From: Algicola sagamiensis DSM 14643
GTDB taxonomy: Bacteria > Pseudomonadota > Gammaproteobacteria > Enterobacterales > Alteromonadaceae
Direction: 5' to 3'
Length of the DNA: 64,000 nucleotides
Assembly: GCF_000374485.1 (NCBI RefSeq)
Contig: NZ_KB894495.1
Location: 124,001-188,000, forward strand
Below the pieces are notes generated by a model. The model saw only the letters and a program-made list of their open reading frames with translations. It ran no database searches and had not been told where the DNA came from. Below, piece by piece: positions 28,568 to 38,900 of the stretch. The translations under genes and the position numbers were made by a program. The stretch's first letter is position 1. Each line of letters starts with the position of its first letter.

Positions 28568-29563
28568 ATGAAACTACTAAAAACATCTGTTGCGGCAGCT
28601 TTGGCAATGGCATGCATGGCACCAGCAATGGCCGCTAACGTTGACGTTTATGGTAAAGCAAATTTAGGGTTGAGATATGTTGACGAAGGTAATGATCCGG
28701 CTACGCCAGAAGAAGAAAGTGGCTATTCTGATGTCAAAAGCTACGCTTCTCGTTTTGGTGTGAAGGGTGACGCTGACTTAGGTGGCAAGCTCAAAGCAGT
28801 TTATAAAATGGAATTTGAAGTCGATATGTCTGATAAAAAAGACTCTAAAGACAATCATATTAAAGGCCGTAACCAGTATGTTGGTCTAAAGGGTGGTTTT
28901 GGTACTTTCTTACTTGGCCGCAATGATACCATGGTCAAGCAATCTCAAGGGAAACTCGATCTCTACAGCGATCATGAAGCTGATATTAAGAGCCTTTGGG
29001 AAGGAGAAAATCGCTCTGGAAATAGCTTGACATATAAATCACCTAAATTTGCAGACATGGCTCAGTTTGGTTTGACCTATATTACCGAGGGGTCGAGTGA
29101 TAAAGATGCAAAAGATGGTTTCTCACTTGCATTAATGCTTGGTGATGCAAAGTTGAAAAAGCAAATGTTCTATGCTGCATTATCGTACGACAGTGAAGTC
29201 GATGGTATGGATATTATTCGTGCCCTTGGTTATGCAAAATTTGCTGGCTTTAGGCTTGGTCTTGGCGTACAAACGCAAGAAGAATCTGAAGTGGCCCCAG
29301 GTGCAAAATCTGAAGACTATATGGGGTATTTAGTGAATGGCCAGTATAAGATTGGTGATGTTGCATTAAACCTTCAATTCCAAACAATGGAAGGGAAAGA
29401 CGGTGCGAAAGACAATGACCCATTCATCGTCACCGGCGGTATCGACTATAAATTGGGTAAAATGACCAAAGCACGTGCTTACTACACGATGCTTGATGTG
29501 GATACTGACGCGAAAGATGACGATAAAGACTACTTTACACTAGGTATTGTACATAAGTTTTAA
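28568..29563 (+). CDS. Outer-membrane porin (OmpC/OmpU-like, general diffusion type)
   Basis: Beta-barrel porin of 331 residues with a Sec signal (MKLLKTSVAAALAMACMAPA, cleaved after AMA) and mature start NVDVYGKANLGLRYVDE, typical of Gram-negative trimeric porins. SRFGVKGDADLGGKLKAVYK and GRNQYVGLKGGFGTFLLGRN follow, and the protein ends on phenylalanine (LGIVHKF), the outer-membrane insertion signal. The ATG at 28568 is 7 nt from AAGGG, while an in-frame ATG at 28562 is too close. The mature protein is rich in Asp and Lys. A terminator follows. Confidence 0.92.
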   Translation: MKLLKTSVAAALAMACMAPAMAANVDVYGKANLGLRYVDEGNDPATPEEESGYSDVKSYASRFGVKGDADLGGKLKAVYKMEFEVDMSDKKDSKDNHIKGRNQYVGLKGGFGTFLLGRNDTMVKQSQGKLDLYSDHEADIKSLWEGENRSGNSLTYKSPKFADMAQFGLTYITEGSSDKDAKDGFSLALMLGDAKLKKQMFYAALSYDSEVDGMDIIRALGYAKFAGFRLGLGVQTQEESEVAPGAKSEDYMGYLVNGQYKIGDVALNLQFQTMEGKDGAKDNDPFIVTGGIDYKLGKMTKARAYYTMLDVDTDAKDDDKDYFTLGIVHKF

Positions 29564-29589
29564 GTCAAATATATTTGGTTTGAAATCAG

Positions 29590-29617
29590 AAAAAGGTCAC
29601 TTCGGTGGCCTTTTTTG
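29590..29617 (+). terminator. Terminator after the porin gene
   Basis: AAAAGGTCAC and GTGGCCTTTTTT pair around a TTCG tetraloop with a T-run, 27 nt after the porin stop. Confidence 0.92.
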
Positions 29618-29764
29618 TGGGTGAATTGAAGTCAGTTATGAAAAATGTTGGAAATTTGATAGCATAATCTGCGTTAATTTCGCTTATTTTGTTGTGATTT
29701 GTATTGAAAGGAAGACAATGGCGCTGAAATGGATAAATAAAAAATTATGACATTTTTAAGCGAG

Positions 29765-29793
29765 TATTCATAAAAGTGTAATATTTTGGCACA
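29765..29793 (+). promoter_or_regulatory. Pho box upstream of phoB
   Basis: Three 7-mers, TATTCAT, GTGTAAT and TGGCACA, recur every 11 bp, separated by AT-rich 4-mers. This is the direct-repeat layout of a Pho box (CTGTCAT units). It lies about 40 bp before phoB, consistent with autoregulation by PhoB~P. Confidence 0.65.
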
Positions 29794-29828
29794 ATAATTC
29801 CGACATCACTTGTTACAGGTAAACAATC

Positions 29829-30515
29829 ATGGCAAGACGAATACTGGTTGTTGAAGATGAAACGCCCATCCGTGAGATGTTGGCTTTTGTTTTAGAGCAA
29901 AATGGGTATCAAGCTGTTGAAGCAGGAGATTATGAAACAGCGATGATGGCGATTACCGAGCCTTACCCGGACTTGATCTTATTAGATTGGATGTTACCCG
30001 GAGGGAGCGGTATCCAGTTTGCGAAGCGGATCAAGCAAGATGAGATGATGCGAAATATCCCAATCATCATGTTGACAGCTCGCGGTGAAGAAGAGGATAA
30101 AGTAAAAGGACTGGAAGTTGGTGCAGATGACTATGTCACAAAGCCATTCTCACCCAAGGAGCTGATGGCAAGGATCAAAGCTGTGATCCGACGTGTATCC
30201 CCTACGAGTCTGGACGAAGCGATTGAGGTGAAAGGGTTACGTCTTGATCCTGTCTCACATCGTGTCACTGCCAATAGCGGTGAGATTGAAATGGGACCAA
30301 CAGAGTTTCGCTTACTCCATTTCTTTATGACCCATCCGGAACGGGTCTATAGTCGTGAGCAGCTGCTAGATCATGTTTGGGGAACGAATGTCTACGTTGA
30401 GGATAGAACGGTTGATGTTCACATTCGCCGACTGAGAAAAGCAATTGGGTTGCACGGACATGATAAGTTGGTTCAGACGGTGAGAGGCTCTGGCTACCGT
30501 TTCTCCGCGCGATGA
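29829..30515 (+). CDS. phoB: Phosphate regulon response regulator PhoB
   Basis: OmpR-family regulator of 228 residues. The receiver domain has the acidic pocket VEDE, the phosphoacceptor Asp in [10 protein letters not shown], a Thr in MLTARG and the Lys in [12 protein letters not shown]. The C-terminal winged helix contains [20 protein letters not shown] and [12 protein letters not shown], PhoB-like. It activates Pho genes when phosphate is low. phoR follows after 9 nt. Confidence 0.96.
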   Translation: MARRILVVEDETPIREMLAFVLEQNGYQAVEAGDYETAMMAITEPYPDLILLDWMLPGGSGIQFAKRIKQDEMMRNIPIIMLTARGEEEDKVKGLEVGADDYVTKPFSPKELMARIKAVIRRVSPTSLDEAIEVKGLRLDPVSHRVTANSGEIEMGPTEFRLLHFFMTHPERVYSREQLLDHVWGTNVYVEDRTVDVHIRRLRKAIGLHGHDKLVQTVRGSGYRFSAR

Positions 30516-30524
30516 GACCGACGT

Positions 30525-31850
30525 ATGATACGACTGCTTTCCAAACGCAAAGTATTCTTTAGGGTGCTGCTGTTTTTTCTTCCATTCTTCGTGTTTGGTG
30601 TCGTAACCGACCTCATTGCTGAAGCATTACTTTGTGCATCAGTTAGCCTTCTTCTTTGGCATTATAATCACCTATTTCGTTTAGCTGATTGGCTTTGGCT
30701 CAGAAAAACCTATGTAACCCCAACTGGACGTGGTGTATGGGAAGGTGTATATGATGGCATCTATCGATTACAAAAGAAAAATCGCAAAAAGCGAAATCAG
30801 CTTGCACGATTAATCAGGCGCTTTCGACAGGGCGCTGAAGCATTGCCGGATGGTGTAATCGTGTTAAAAAATGACTTCACGATCATTTGGTGTAATAAAC
30901 TATCTCGTGTATTTTTTGGTTTGAAATGGCCGGAAGACAACCAGCAGAATTTGAGAAACCTGCTTCGTTATCCAGAATTTAATACTTACACCCAGCAAGA
31001 GAATTATTCCCAACCACTTCTTATTTATTCACCAATGAATGCGGAGCAGGTTCTTGAAGTTCGCATTATGCCTTATGCCGAAGATCAGCTATTACTTATA
31101 GCCAGGGACGTCACTCAATTGAAGCAATTAGAGCAAATGCGCAGAGACTTTGTTGCCAATGTGTCACATGAGCTGAGAACACCGCTGACGGTTCTTTCTG
31201 GTTATCTGGAAATGTTCGGTGATGCAGCACCGTCAGATGACATTTGGCCTAAAGCACATCGTATGATGGAAGAGCAATCAAAACGTATGGATACGTTGAT
31301 TAATCAACTGCTTGTGCTCTCCAGAATTGAAAGTGGCAAAAGGCATTCGTTTGAAGAGAAGGTAAATGTACCAGAGATGCTACACTTAATTCATTCGGAA
31401 GCCGAAGCGTTAAACAAGGAGTATCATCATCAGTTGGAATTTCATATTGATGATGGCTTGGAAGTTTACGGGACTGCAGATGAGTTAAGAAGTGCATTTT
31501 CGAATTTAATATTTAATGCGATTTACTATACACCGGAGCAGGGACTTGTTCATGTTTATTGGGAAATGCAGGGAGAGGAAGCTTGCTTTTACGTCAAGGA
31601 TAACGGCGATGGTATTTCTACGGAGCATATTCATCGCCTGACAGAGCGATTTTATCGTGTTGATCGTGCTCGTTCACGTTCAACAGGAGGATCTGGACTT
31701 GGTTTGTCGATAGTAAAGCATGTGCTTTCCCGGCATCAATCAAGTTTACAGATTGAAAGCCAGGTAGGTCATGGAAGCTGTTTTCGTTTTGCCCTACCGG
31801 AGGGGTTGGTGGTGAAAGAGAAGGAAGAACAGGCATTTATTGCGGAATAA
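30525..31850 (+). CDS. phoR: Phosphate regulon sensor histidine kinase PhoR
   Basis: Membrane histidine kinase of 441 residues. Two N-terminal hydrophobic helices (about 10-50) have almost no periplasmic loop, as is usual for PhoR. A PAS-like domain (about 105-200, EALPDGVIVLKNDFTIIWCN) precedes HisKA with the phosphoacceptor His in FVANVSHELRTPLTVLSGYL. The ATPase domain shows NLIFNAIYYTPEQG, KDNGDGIS and GGSGLGLSIVKH. It is expected to sense phosphate through the Pst transporter and PhoU, neither of which is in the window. Confidence 0.95.
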   Translation: MIRLLSKRKVFFRVLLFFLPFFVFGVVTDLIAEALLCASVSLLLWHYNHLFRLADWLWLRKTYVTPTGRGVWEGVYDGIYRLQKKNRKKRNQLARLIRRFRQGAEALPDGVIVLKNDFTIIWCNKLSRVFFGLKWPEDNQQNLRNLLRYPEFNTYTQQENYSQPLLIYSPMNAEQVLEVRIMPYAEDQLLLIARDVTQLKQLEQMRRDFVANVSHELRTPLTVLSGYLEMFGDAAPSDDIWPKAHRMMEEQSKRMDTLINQLLVLSRIESGKRHSFEEKVNVPEMLHLIHSEAEALNKEYHHQLEFHIDDGLEVYGTADELRSAFSNLIFNAIYYTPEQGLVHVYWEMQGEEACFYVKDNGDGISTEHIHRLTERFYRVDRARSRSTGGSGLGLSIVKHVLSRHQSSLQIESQVGHGSCFRFALPEGLVVKEKEEQAFIAE

Positions 31851-31903
31851 TCATGATTATTTCGGAGATCTGAATGCTTTTACGCGAAATTACCTTGAAA
31901 AGG

Positions 31904-31928
31904 TTGTAATATTTTGTAAATAAGTTAT
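31904..31928 (+). promoter_or_regulatory. Possible Pho box upstream of the first pstS-like gene
   Basis: TTGTAAT and TGTAAAT are spaced 11 bp apart with an AT-rich 4-mer between them, about 80 bp before the gene. The match to CTGTCAT is poor; the call rests mainly on spacing and on the strong box before the neighbouring paralog. Confidence 0.35.
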
Positions 31929-31999
31929 TTTCTTCAGGTTTATGAAGTGAATCATTCACCATTTCCTGAGTGGAATCAGATAGGCTTAAGGGTGCCGGC

Positions 32000-32983
32000 A
32001 TGATAAAACTAGCGGTAATTGGAGCAATGTTTGTTGGATTGACTCTGTCAGAGTCCCCCTCGGCATTTGCACTGGATAAAAGTTTACCAAAATATAAGAA
32101 AGAACAAGCTATTACGGCAAAATTAAGTTCATCGGGTTCTGACACGCTTGATCCTGTGATGAAAGAATGGGCTGCGGTGCTGAAAAAGCATCACCCAGGG
32201 GCATCAATTTCGATAAAATCGGCAGGGTCTGGCACTGCGCCACCTGCACTCATCAATAAGTCAGCTCAATTTGGCCCGATGAGCCGAAAAATGAAGCAGA
32301 AAGAAGTACAGCAGTTCGAAAAGAAATTTGGTTATAAGCCTGTGGCGATCCGGGTTGCGATTGATGCGGTGGGTATCTACGTTCACAAAAGTAACAGTAT
32401 TCTTGGTATTTCGATTGAGCAATTAGATGCAATGTTTTCTTCGACCCGCAAGTGTGGTGGTAGTAAAGCCATTACGAGTTGGGGGCAAATCGTCAAAAAA
32501 GGTGCGATTAAAAATGAGAAGGTGCATCCTTTTGGTCGGCCTAAGACATCAGGCACACATGGCTTTTTTAAGAAAAAAGCACTCTGTAAAGGCAAATATG
32601 CAAGTCATGTGAAAGAGTTTCTTCACCCAGTTGACATCATTAAAGCCATTGATAAAGACAAAGGCGGGATTGGTTATGCGGGTTTAGGTGATATCCCGCC
32701 AGGGAATCACAAGCTGATCCCGGTATCGGATGAAGATGGACGTATGATCGAACCAAACTTAGAAAGCATCGTGACTGGTAAATACCCGTTAGGCCGTTAT
32801 TTATACGTATATATCAATAAAAAGCCAAAAACGAAAATCCCAGCAGGAGAAGCCGAGTTTCTTAAAATCATCCTTTCTTTAGAAGGTCAGTCCCATGTGG
32901 AAAAACACGGATTGTTACCAATCCCTGGCCGCGTCGCAAAACGCGAGCTTAGACGCTTAGGTCTACGCGCTCGGCGCGAGTAA
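32000..32983 (+). CDS. Phosphate-binding periplasmic protein, PstS family (copy 1)
   Basis: Secreted substrate-binding protein of 327 residues. The signal peptide MIKLAVIGAMFVGLTLSES (ending near SAFA) precedes the mature domain. PstS-type phosphate-contact segments are visible: LSSSGSDTLDPVMKEW, SAGSGTAPPALINKSAQFGP, and the TSGTHGFFKKKALC loop. Two cysteines (STRKCGG and KKALCKG) could form a disulfide, and the paralog keeps both. The start at 32000 has AAGGG upstream; an in-frame GTG at 31970 is less likely. It lies directly behind phoBR, but no permease or ATPase (pstCAB) genes are nearby. The C-terminus is very basic (RLGLRARRE). Confidence 0.88.
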   Translation: MIKLAVIGAMFVGLTLSESPSAFALDKSLPKYKKEQAITAKLSSSGSDTLDPVMKEWAAVLKKHHPGASISIKSAGSGTAPPALINKSAQFGPMSRKMKQKEVQQFEKKFGYKPVAIRVAIDAVGIYVHKSNSILGISIEQLDAMFSSTRKCGGSKAITSWGQIVKKGAIKNEKVHPFGRPKTSGTHGFFKKKALCKGKYASHVKEFLHPVDIIKAIDKDKGGIGYAGLGDIPPGNHKLIPVSDEDGRMIEPNLESIVTGKYPLGRYLYVYINKKPKTKIPAGEAEFLKIILSLEGQSHVEKHGLLPIPGRVAKRELRRLGLRARRE

Positions 32984-33087
32984 TCCGATAGAATGACTTT
33001 CAGTGCATTGAATCATACTTTGTGCTGAAAGTCGCTGTTCACTTCCATTAAAGCTGCTCAATATTCGTTCTTACGCTATCTTGCCCT

Positions 33088-33127
33088 CTGTCACACAAGT
33101 ATCATAATAATGACATAGAATCGTCAT
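33088..33127 (+). promoter_or_regulatory. Tandem Pho boxes upstream of the second pstS-like gene
   Basis: Four 7-mers, CTGTCAC, GTATCAT, ATGACAT and TCGTCAT, recur exactly every 11 bp with AT-rich spacers (ACAA, AATA, AGAA). This fits two adjacent Pho boxes, ending 58 bp before the gene. Confidence 0.85.
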
Positions 33128-33184
33128 TCGCCAACTGGATACTGCCATTGCCGAAATTAAGGACACAACTATGGAGTCAGTTCA

Positions 33185-34147
33185 ATGAAACGTTCTTCAC
33201 TGATGACAACGACGCTAGCACTTGCTTCACTCACGAGTTTAAATGCTTTCTCTACTGAAGCGGAATTAAAAGAATACCAAAAAACCAGTGGGATCTCCGG
33301 CAACCTTTCCTCAATTGGATCGGATACATTGGCGAACATGATGACCCTTTGGGCCGAAGAGTTTAAACGGATCTATCCCAACGTGAATGTACAGATCCAG
33401 GCTGCAGGTTCTTCAACGGCACCGCCCGCTTTAACCGAAGGGACCTCAAGCTTTGGCCCAATGAGCCGGCAGATGAAATCGAAAGAAATCGAAGCTTTTG
33501 AGCGTCGACATGGCTATAAGCCAACGGCAATTAAAGTTGCGATTGATGCATTGGCTGTATTTGTGAACAATGATAACCCCATAAAAGGGCTAACGATTGA
33601 GGAAGTGGATGCAATATTTTCCAGCACTAGAAAATGTGGGCACTATGCTGATATTACTCGTTGGGGAGACCTAGGGCTTCAAGGAGAGTGGGCAAGGAAA
33701 GACTTCCAACTTTATGGCCGTAACTCTGTTTCGGGCACTTATGGTTACTTTAAGAAAAAAGGCTTATGTAAAGGGGATTTTAAAAGTACAGTGAATGAGC
33801 AACCCGGGTCAGCTTCCGTTGTTCAATCCATTGCTGCTTCATTAAACGGTATTGGTTATTCAGGGATTGGCTATAAGGCATCTGGTGTAAAAGCTGTACC
33901 ATTATCGAAAAAAGGGGGTCAGTATGTTGATGCAACGATTGAAAATGCTGCGACAGGAAAATACCCGCTTTCACGTTTTCTTTATGTGTACGTGAATAAG
34001 CACCCAAATAAACCATTATCACCATTACAAGCAGAATTTGTGAAGTTGATTTTGTCTAAGAAAGGACAGAGTGTGGTTCAAAAAGATGGCTATGTTCCAA
34101 TTGCACCGAGAGTTGCCAATCTTGAATTAGAGAAAATTAATCTATAG
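33185..34147 (+). CDS. Phosphate-binding periplasmic protein, PstS family (copy 2)
   Basis: Paralog of the preceding gene, 320 residues, with a Sec signal ([20 protein letters not shown], ending near AFS). It shares [49 protein letters not shown] and [15 protein letters not shown], including the two cysteines. A GGAG SD sequence precedes the ATG, and tandem Pho boxes lie upstream, so it should be induced by phosphate starvation. Having two binding proteins without pstCAB suggests either a distant transporter that uses both, or specialised roles such as high-affinity scavenging or phosphate sensing. Confidence 0.9.
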   Translation: MKRSSLMTTTLALASLTSLNAFSTEAELKEYQKTSGISGNLSSIGSDTLANMMTLWAEEFKRIYPNVNVQIQAAGSSTAPPALTEGTSSFGPMSRQMKSKEIEAFERRHGYKPTAIKVAIDALAVFVNNDNPIKGLTIEEVDAIFSSTRKCGHYADITRWGDLGLQGEWARKDFQLYGRNSVSGTYGYFKKKGLCKGDFKSTVNEQPGSASVVQSIAASLNGIGYSGIGYKASGVKAVPLSKKGGQYVDATIENAATGKYPLSRFLYVYVNKHPNKPLSPLQAEFVKLILSKKGQSVVQKDGYVPIAPRVANLELEKINL

Positions 34148-34169
34148 TACGCTATTCGATTTCAATCAT

Positions 34170-34213
34170 AAAAAAGCACTGAGTTTCGTCATCGTGAACA
34201 AGGTGCTTTTTTC
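34170..34213. terminator. Bidirectional terminator between pstS copy 2 and dinB
   Basis: AAAAAAGCAC and GTGCTTTTTT are inverted repeats around a roughly 24-nt loop that can form a weaker inner stem. A/T runs on both sides let it serve the two convergent genes. Confidence 0.75.
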
Positions 34214-34215
34214 GT

Positions 34216-35283
34216 TTATTCACTTGTTGTTTGCTCTAAGGGAAGACGTAACTGCTGCTCCTGGTTTATCGTTTCCAGTCCAACATGGATCCCAATGAGG
34301 CGAACTGCTTGCGTACGATCTCTTGCCAAACCTTTTTCAAGTAATGCTTGAAACACGCCCATATCTAGCCCAACGGCTTGTTGCTCAACGGTTGTCTGCG
34401 TAAAGTCTGCGAACTTGATTTTAACCCCGAGCTTTTTGATTCGATTAAATGCTTTTTTCTGAGCGATACGGCGTTGTAGTTCTGGGGTTAGGCTTTTTAA
34501 GGTTTGCCAGCAATCAGGGAAGCCGATGATATTTTCTATCAAAGTCTTTTCGACTCCAATAGACTTGCGTTCACGGTAGAGGACAATTTCCCGGTTATCG
34601 ATGCCTTGAGCACGTTCAAAGATCAGTTGACCGAATTTACCAAAACGTGCAGTGAGTGCCGTTTCTCCATAGTCTATCGCGTCTTGCCCTGTATATAACC
34701 CTAATTGATGGAGCTTCTCTATTGTTGCCTTACCAACGCCTGGGATTTTCTCAAGTGGGAGTGTGCGAACAAACTCATGCAACGTCTCAGGTGTGATCAC
34801 GAATTGCCCATTTGGTTTATTCTCATCACTGGCGATTTTGGCAAGAAACTTATTGGGTGCAACGCCAGCTGAAGCAGTGAGCTGTGTTTCTTGGTAAATA
34901 TCATGACGAATCGCATTTGCGATATAAGTGGCGCTGCCACCATTGAGAGGGCAATTCGTGACATCCAGATAGGCCTCATCGATTGAGACGACTTCAACCA
35001 GCGGTGTGTAACGATGCAGGATAGAAAAGACTTTCTTGGAGACATCTCGATAGTCCTGCATCCGTATCGGCAATATGATTAATGTGGGACATAGTTGCAG
35101 TGCCTGATGATTAGGCATTGCAGATCGCACTCCAAATTGTCTTGCAGGGTAATTACAAGTACACAAAACACTTCGCCGTCCTTGTCCACCAACTGCAATA
35201 GGCATGTTTTGATATGCTGGGTTATCTCGCATTTCCACAGCGGCAAAAAAACAGTCCATATCTAAATGAATGATTTTACGCAT
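34216..35283 (-). CDS. dinB: DNA polymerase IV (Y family)
   Basis: Error-prone translesion polymerase of 355 residues. Motifs are KIIHLDMDCFFAAVEMRDNP with catalytic Asp8, the VVSIDEAYLDVT acidic pair, SAGVAPNKFLAKIASD, and the helix-hairpin-helix IPGVGKATIEKLHQLG. The C-terminal end (RLPLEQTTSE) resembles a beta-clamp-binding peptide region (QLRLPL). The ATG at 35283 gives the standard N-terminus. A LexA box abuts the start codon, so the gene is SOS-controlled. Predicted promoter elements place the transcription start at or next to the ATG, with no SD sequence. Confidence 0.95.
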   Translation of the reverse strand: MRKIIHLDMDCFFAAVEMRDNPAYQNMPIAVGGQGRRSVLCTCNYPARQFGVRSAMPNHQALQLCPTLIILPIRMQDYRDVSKKVFSILHRYTPLVEVVSIDEAYLDVTNCPLNGGSATYIANAIRHDIYQETQLTASAGVAPNKFLAKIASDENKPNGQFVITPETLHEFVRTLPLEKIPGVGKATIEKLHQLGLYTGQDAIDYGETALTARFGKFGQLIFERAQGIDNREIVLYRERKSIGVEKTLIENIIGFPDCWQTLKSLTPELQRRIAQKKAFNRIKKLGVKIKFADFTQTTVEQQAVGLDMGVFQALLEKGLARDRTQAVRLIGIHVGLETINQEQQLRLPLEQTTSE

Positions 35284-35302
35284 ACTGTGATTTTATACAG
35301 TT
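35283..35302 (-). promoter_or_regulatory. LexA (SOS) box of dinB overlapping its promoter
   Basis: TACTGTGATTTTATACAGTT fits the LexA consensus CTGT-N8-ACAG exactly. On the minus strand a -35 TTGCAC (35312-35317) and a -10 TAAAAT (35290-35295) are 16 bp apart, the -10 lying inside the box. Confidence 0.92.
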
Positions 35303-35400
35303 CCTAAGGGAGTGCAACATTAGAAAAAGAGATTGAAAATTTAGATTGAAAAGTTTGTATATAAAACAGGCGCTATTTTGAGATTGGGTCAATCTACGTG

Positions 35401-35414
35401 TTGATTTAAATCAA
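35401..35414 (+). promoter_or_regulatory. FNR-type binding site
   Basis: TTGATTTAAATCAA is a perfect match to the FNR consensus TTGAT-N4-ATCAA. It lies about 400 bp upstream of the predicted start of the surface-protein promoter and about 120 bp from dinB. The target promoter is not certain. Confidence 0.65.
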
Positions 35415-35785
35415 CATTATCACTTTTGTGATCTTTGGTTTCACTTGTTATTCAATTGTTTTTATTTGGCTTGCTTTTATGTTGTTTTTTTAGGTATGAA
35501 ATAACATTTAAGATCACTGAATGATCACTTTCATATGGTAAAAAAGTAGTATACATACTCAAATAGTATTATTTTATTTTCCCAATAAGGGTTCATGTGT
35601 TTAATCTTGTATCTCCCTCGTAGTTTTTTTGAGTCCAAGAAATGGAAGAAAATTGCAATCGATCAAAATTCACTCGCAAAATAAATGAAATTAAAATTTC
35701 TGTTCTTATTCGTTTTTTCTTGATCAATCTTCAGTTTCTAAATTGGGTTTTGTTTGTAAAAAGTTGAATTATTTCAATAATTTAA

Positions 35786-35813
35786 TTGATTGTTGTTTTC
35801 TTTTTTCTATAAT
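35786..35813 (+). promoter_or_regulatory. Predicted sigma-70 promoter of the surface-protein gene
   Basis: A -35 TTGATT (35786-35791) and a perfect -10 TATAAT (35808-35813) with 16-bp spacing predict transcription from about 35820 and a leader of about 95 nt. Confidence 0.7.
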
Positions 35814-35913
35814 GTCCTGGATTTTTTAATCACCATATTTGTATATTCATACACTTCAACTTCTACATAGATGTAGGAGACGGAAGATAGTATCGCTTAG
35901 GAGAATGCGAATA

Positions 35914-38900
35914 ATGGAAACGAAAAGTTTCAAAACTAACTTACTTACCCGCGCTTTAATCGCAGCAGTCCCTGCATGTGCGATGGCTTACTCTACAGTA
36001 GCTTCTGCTGTAGAAATTTCCTCACCAAAGCTAGACAATGGCCGCACTGCTTATGAAGCTCAGGTTGGCTCTGTTTTCAGCTTTACTTTAGAGATTGAAA
36101 ACACTGAAAACCTAAAAGACCAAGCAAACCAGGCAAAGGCTTGGAGTGACTTGCCTGCGAATAGAACTGTTGCTGTCTATAAAGTAGAAGAAGACAACGA
36201 AATTGAATTGGCGGATGACCAATTTAATGCAGTTCTTGGAGCAAATGATATTAATATCACTTTATCTGACAAGCTTGCTTCAAATGCAGCTAACTATAAG
36301 GTGGTCATTTCAGCAACTGAAAATAACTCAGATACAGTTTACACTACAGATGCTTCAATCCAGCTTGTTGCAGCGAAGAAACCAGAAGTGGCTGCACCTA
36401 CAAGTGTTGATTTAACAGTTGCTTATGACGAAGTGAAGAAGCAGTCAGTCACGACGTTAACTCGTCCAAGACTTGCTGATGAAGGTACAGAAGAAAACAA
36501 GTTAAAAGTATGGTTCTCACTTGATTCTAAAGACTGGATAGAATTCAACGAAGATAACAGCGTATTAAGCCTACCAGGTAATTATGAAGGCCGTAAAACG
36601 CCAATCTTCTGGAAAGTACAAGACCTTTCTGGTAATGAAGCTGTAAAGCACTTCGTTTATAACATCACTGATGCGAAACCAGTATTAGTTGAAGAAGGTG
36701 CTGTTCGTAAGCTGAATGCTTCTAGCTATTACAGTGTTGTCTCTAACCTTGACCTAAATCGTGCAACAAGTGGTTACCTATATGGTATTGATGCAGCGGA
36801 TGGGGTTGATAATCTTATTCCAACGTTGATTCACGGCGAAGATACAGCGAATGGTATTAAACTAAAAGATATCATCGATGCTGATATGCCAGCACCAATT
36901 GTTCATAACGAGACTTTATTCTGGCAGGTAACTGACTCTGTCAAGCAATCGAAGCGTCTTGCCTCTGATAAGAATGTCTTTGCACCAATTGCAACATTCC
37001 TATCTCCAGCATTACGTATTGATCGCAATATTCAAGATGCAGGTTTGCGTCAAGCGGTTCGTTTGTACTTTACTGACAAAATTGATTTTACGAACGACAG
37101 TATTGTCCGTGTTCGCGTTTCATATCCTGGTACTGCACGTCAGTCCTATATTGAGACGATTGAATTGAATAGTCAGCTGACAACAGAAGATAATGCGAAT
37201 ACAGCTGATTCAATCAACAATGATAATGGACTAGAGCACTTTGTTGAAGTGAGCTTCTATGACCATGACGCAACTGCTGTCAAACTTGAGTTACTTGATC
37301 ATGACCGTATTTCAGTTGTAAGTGGTATCAATGAAACACTTGTAACACTCAATGATGTCGACCCAGGTAATGAAAATGGCAACGGTAATGGCACAGAAGA
37401 GCCAGAAGATCCGGCTGAAGATCCAATCCGTGTTGGTGATATAACTAACAATGCAGAAACCAAAAACCGTTACTTGAAGCACCTTCGTCTTGCGCGTGTC
37501 GTTGCAGATGAGCAGCAAATCACAGACCCGCGTTACCAGCAGGTATACATTGATGTTATCAATGATGACCATGATGAGAATGTTGAGCGACGTGTCTTCG
37601 GTGTTCAAACTGAAGAAGCAACTGGTAAGCCAATCGACCGCGTTGTTCAAGTGCCGCTATTTGGTGAAGATGGCCAAGTACTTCGTGATGGAAGTGGTAA
37701 TATCCAAACGCGTGACGAAAAAAGCGGTTACATGGCATTTAATACACCACAAGAAACCAAAATGCTAACCTCTGTTGCTGGATATCCAGTGATTGAAGCG
37801 TCTGCAATGGTAAGTATTGAGACAATTTTAACCAAACGTCTCATTATTGGTGATGAAATTGTGACTGTGGAAGACGAGCATACACCAGGACGTCTTTTAA
37901 CAGATAAAATCACATACAGCTTCTATAAACTCAATGCTGATGGAACCAAAGGTGAGTTAATCAATTCTCACGAGTCCTCAACTGAGTTTAGAGACTTCTT
38001 AAGTAAGTACATTGGTAATGAAGCACACGGTCTTATTCGTGTAGAAAGTACAGCAGAATTCCAAGTACAAGACGTAGAAGATGGACAGCGTGTTGGTGAG
38101 CCAAGAGATGTTGCTGAGACTGAATTCTTCGATATTTTTGTCGTGAAAGGACTCCATGAGCATGAGTCTGATGAAGGGTACTCACGCCTTAAGTTTAATG
38201 AATTCATGATCGGTGGAACAACTGACCTTGAAGAAAAACCAAGAAATGCACGTGGTTATCAAGCGTTTGCAGATACAATCGATAATGATGGTATCCCAGA
38301 CTACCTTGAAACATACCATAACTTCATTCAAAAAGATGCTACAGAGTCTTGGGTTGGCCATAGTATTGTTGGTAACCAAATCAAGAATGTATTCTTCAAA
38401 CAAGATACATTAGAACACAACACACATATCTTACCGCTTGGTGTGAAAGCACATCAGATTATTGCAGGTAACAGACATACAAACCTTCGTGTTGGTGACA
38501 TGGTCTTACTTGAGAAAGGTTTCAATCTAAGAACACCAGTTCTTGAGAGTGTCTCCCCTGACAATGCGGTTTCTAAAGTGATCGATATCTGGGCAAGGTA
38601 TATTCCACAAGAAATTGCTAAAGTTGACTCCGGTAAAACTAATACAGTATTTGAAAATACGAATACAGTTTCGTTTGCATTACCTCTTCTTGGAAGTCAA
38701 AAGGCGCGTGGCCTTTCTGCTGTGAACCTTGATGGTACACGTATGCAAAATGTGACAATGAAGTATGCAAATACAGCAACGATGCCAATGGCTGATTCTG
38801 CAGAGTTCTTGACGCTTGGTGAGCTTCAAGCTTCACAAACCTTAAACGGTGGTGTAAACCTGAATGCTGAAGCGAAATATGTTCTTGTCACGATGACACC

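Larger units (their letters stand above)
35303..35913 (+). other. Long AT-rich region upstream of the surface-protein gene
   Basis: About 600 nt without a gene. It contains a perfect FNR-type site (35401-35414), other near-palindromes such as GATCACTGAATGATCAC (about 35513-35529), and a good sigma-70 promoter at 35786-35813. The size and AT-richness suggest multi-input control of the large downstream gene, possibly including H-NS-type silencing. Confidence 0.5.

Noticed and set aside
37381-37440. Gly/Asn/Glu/Pro linker as a tandem-repeat (phase-variation) tract
   Set aside because: The codons vary and there is no perfect short repeat long enough to slip; it is an ordinary flexible linker.
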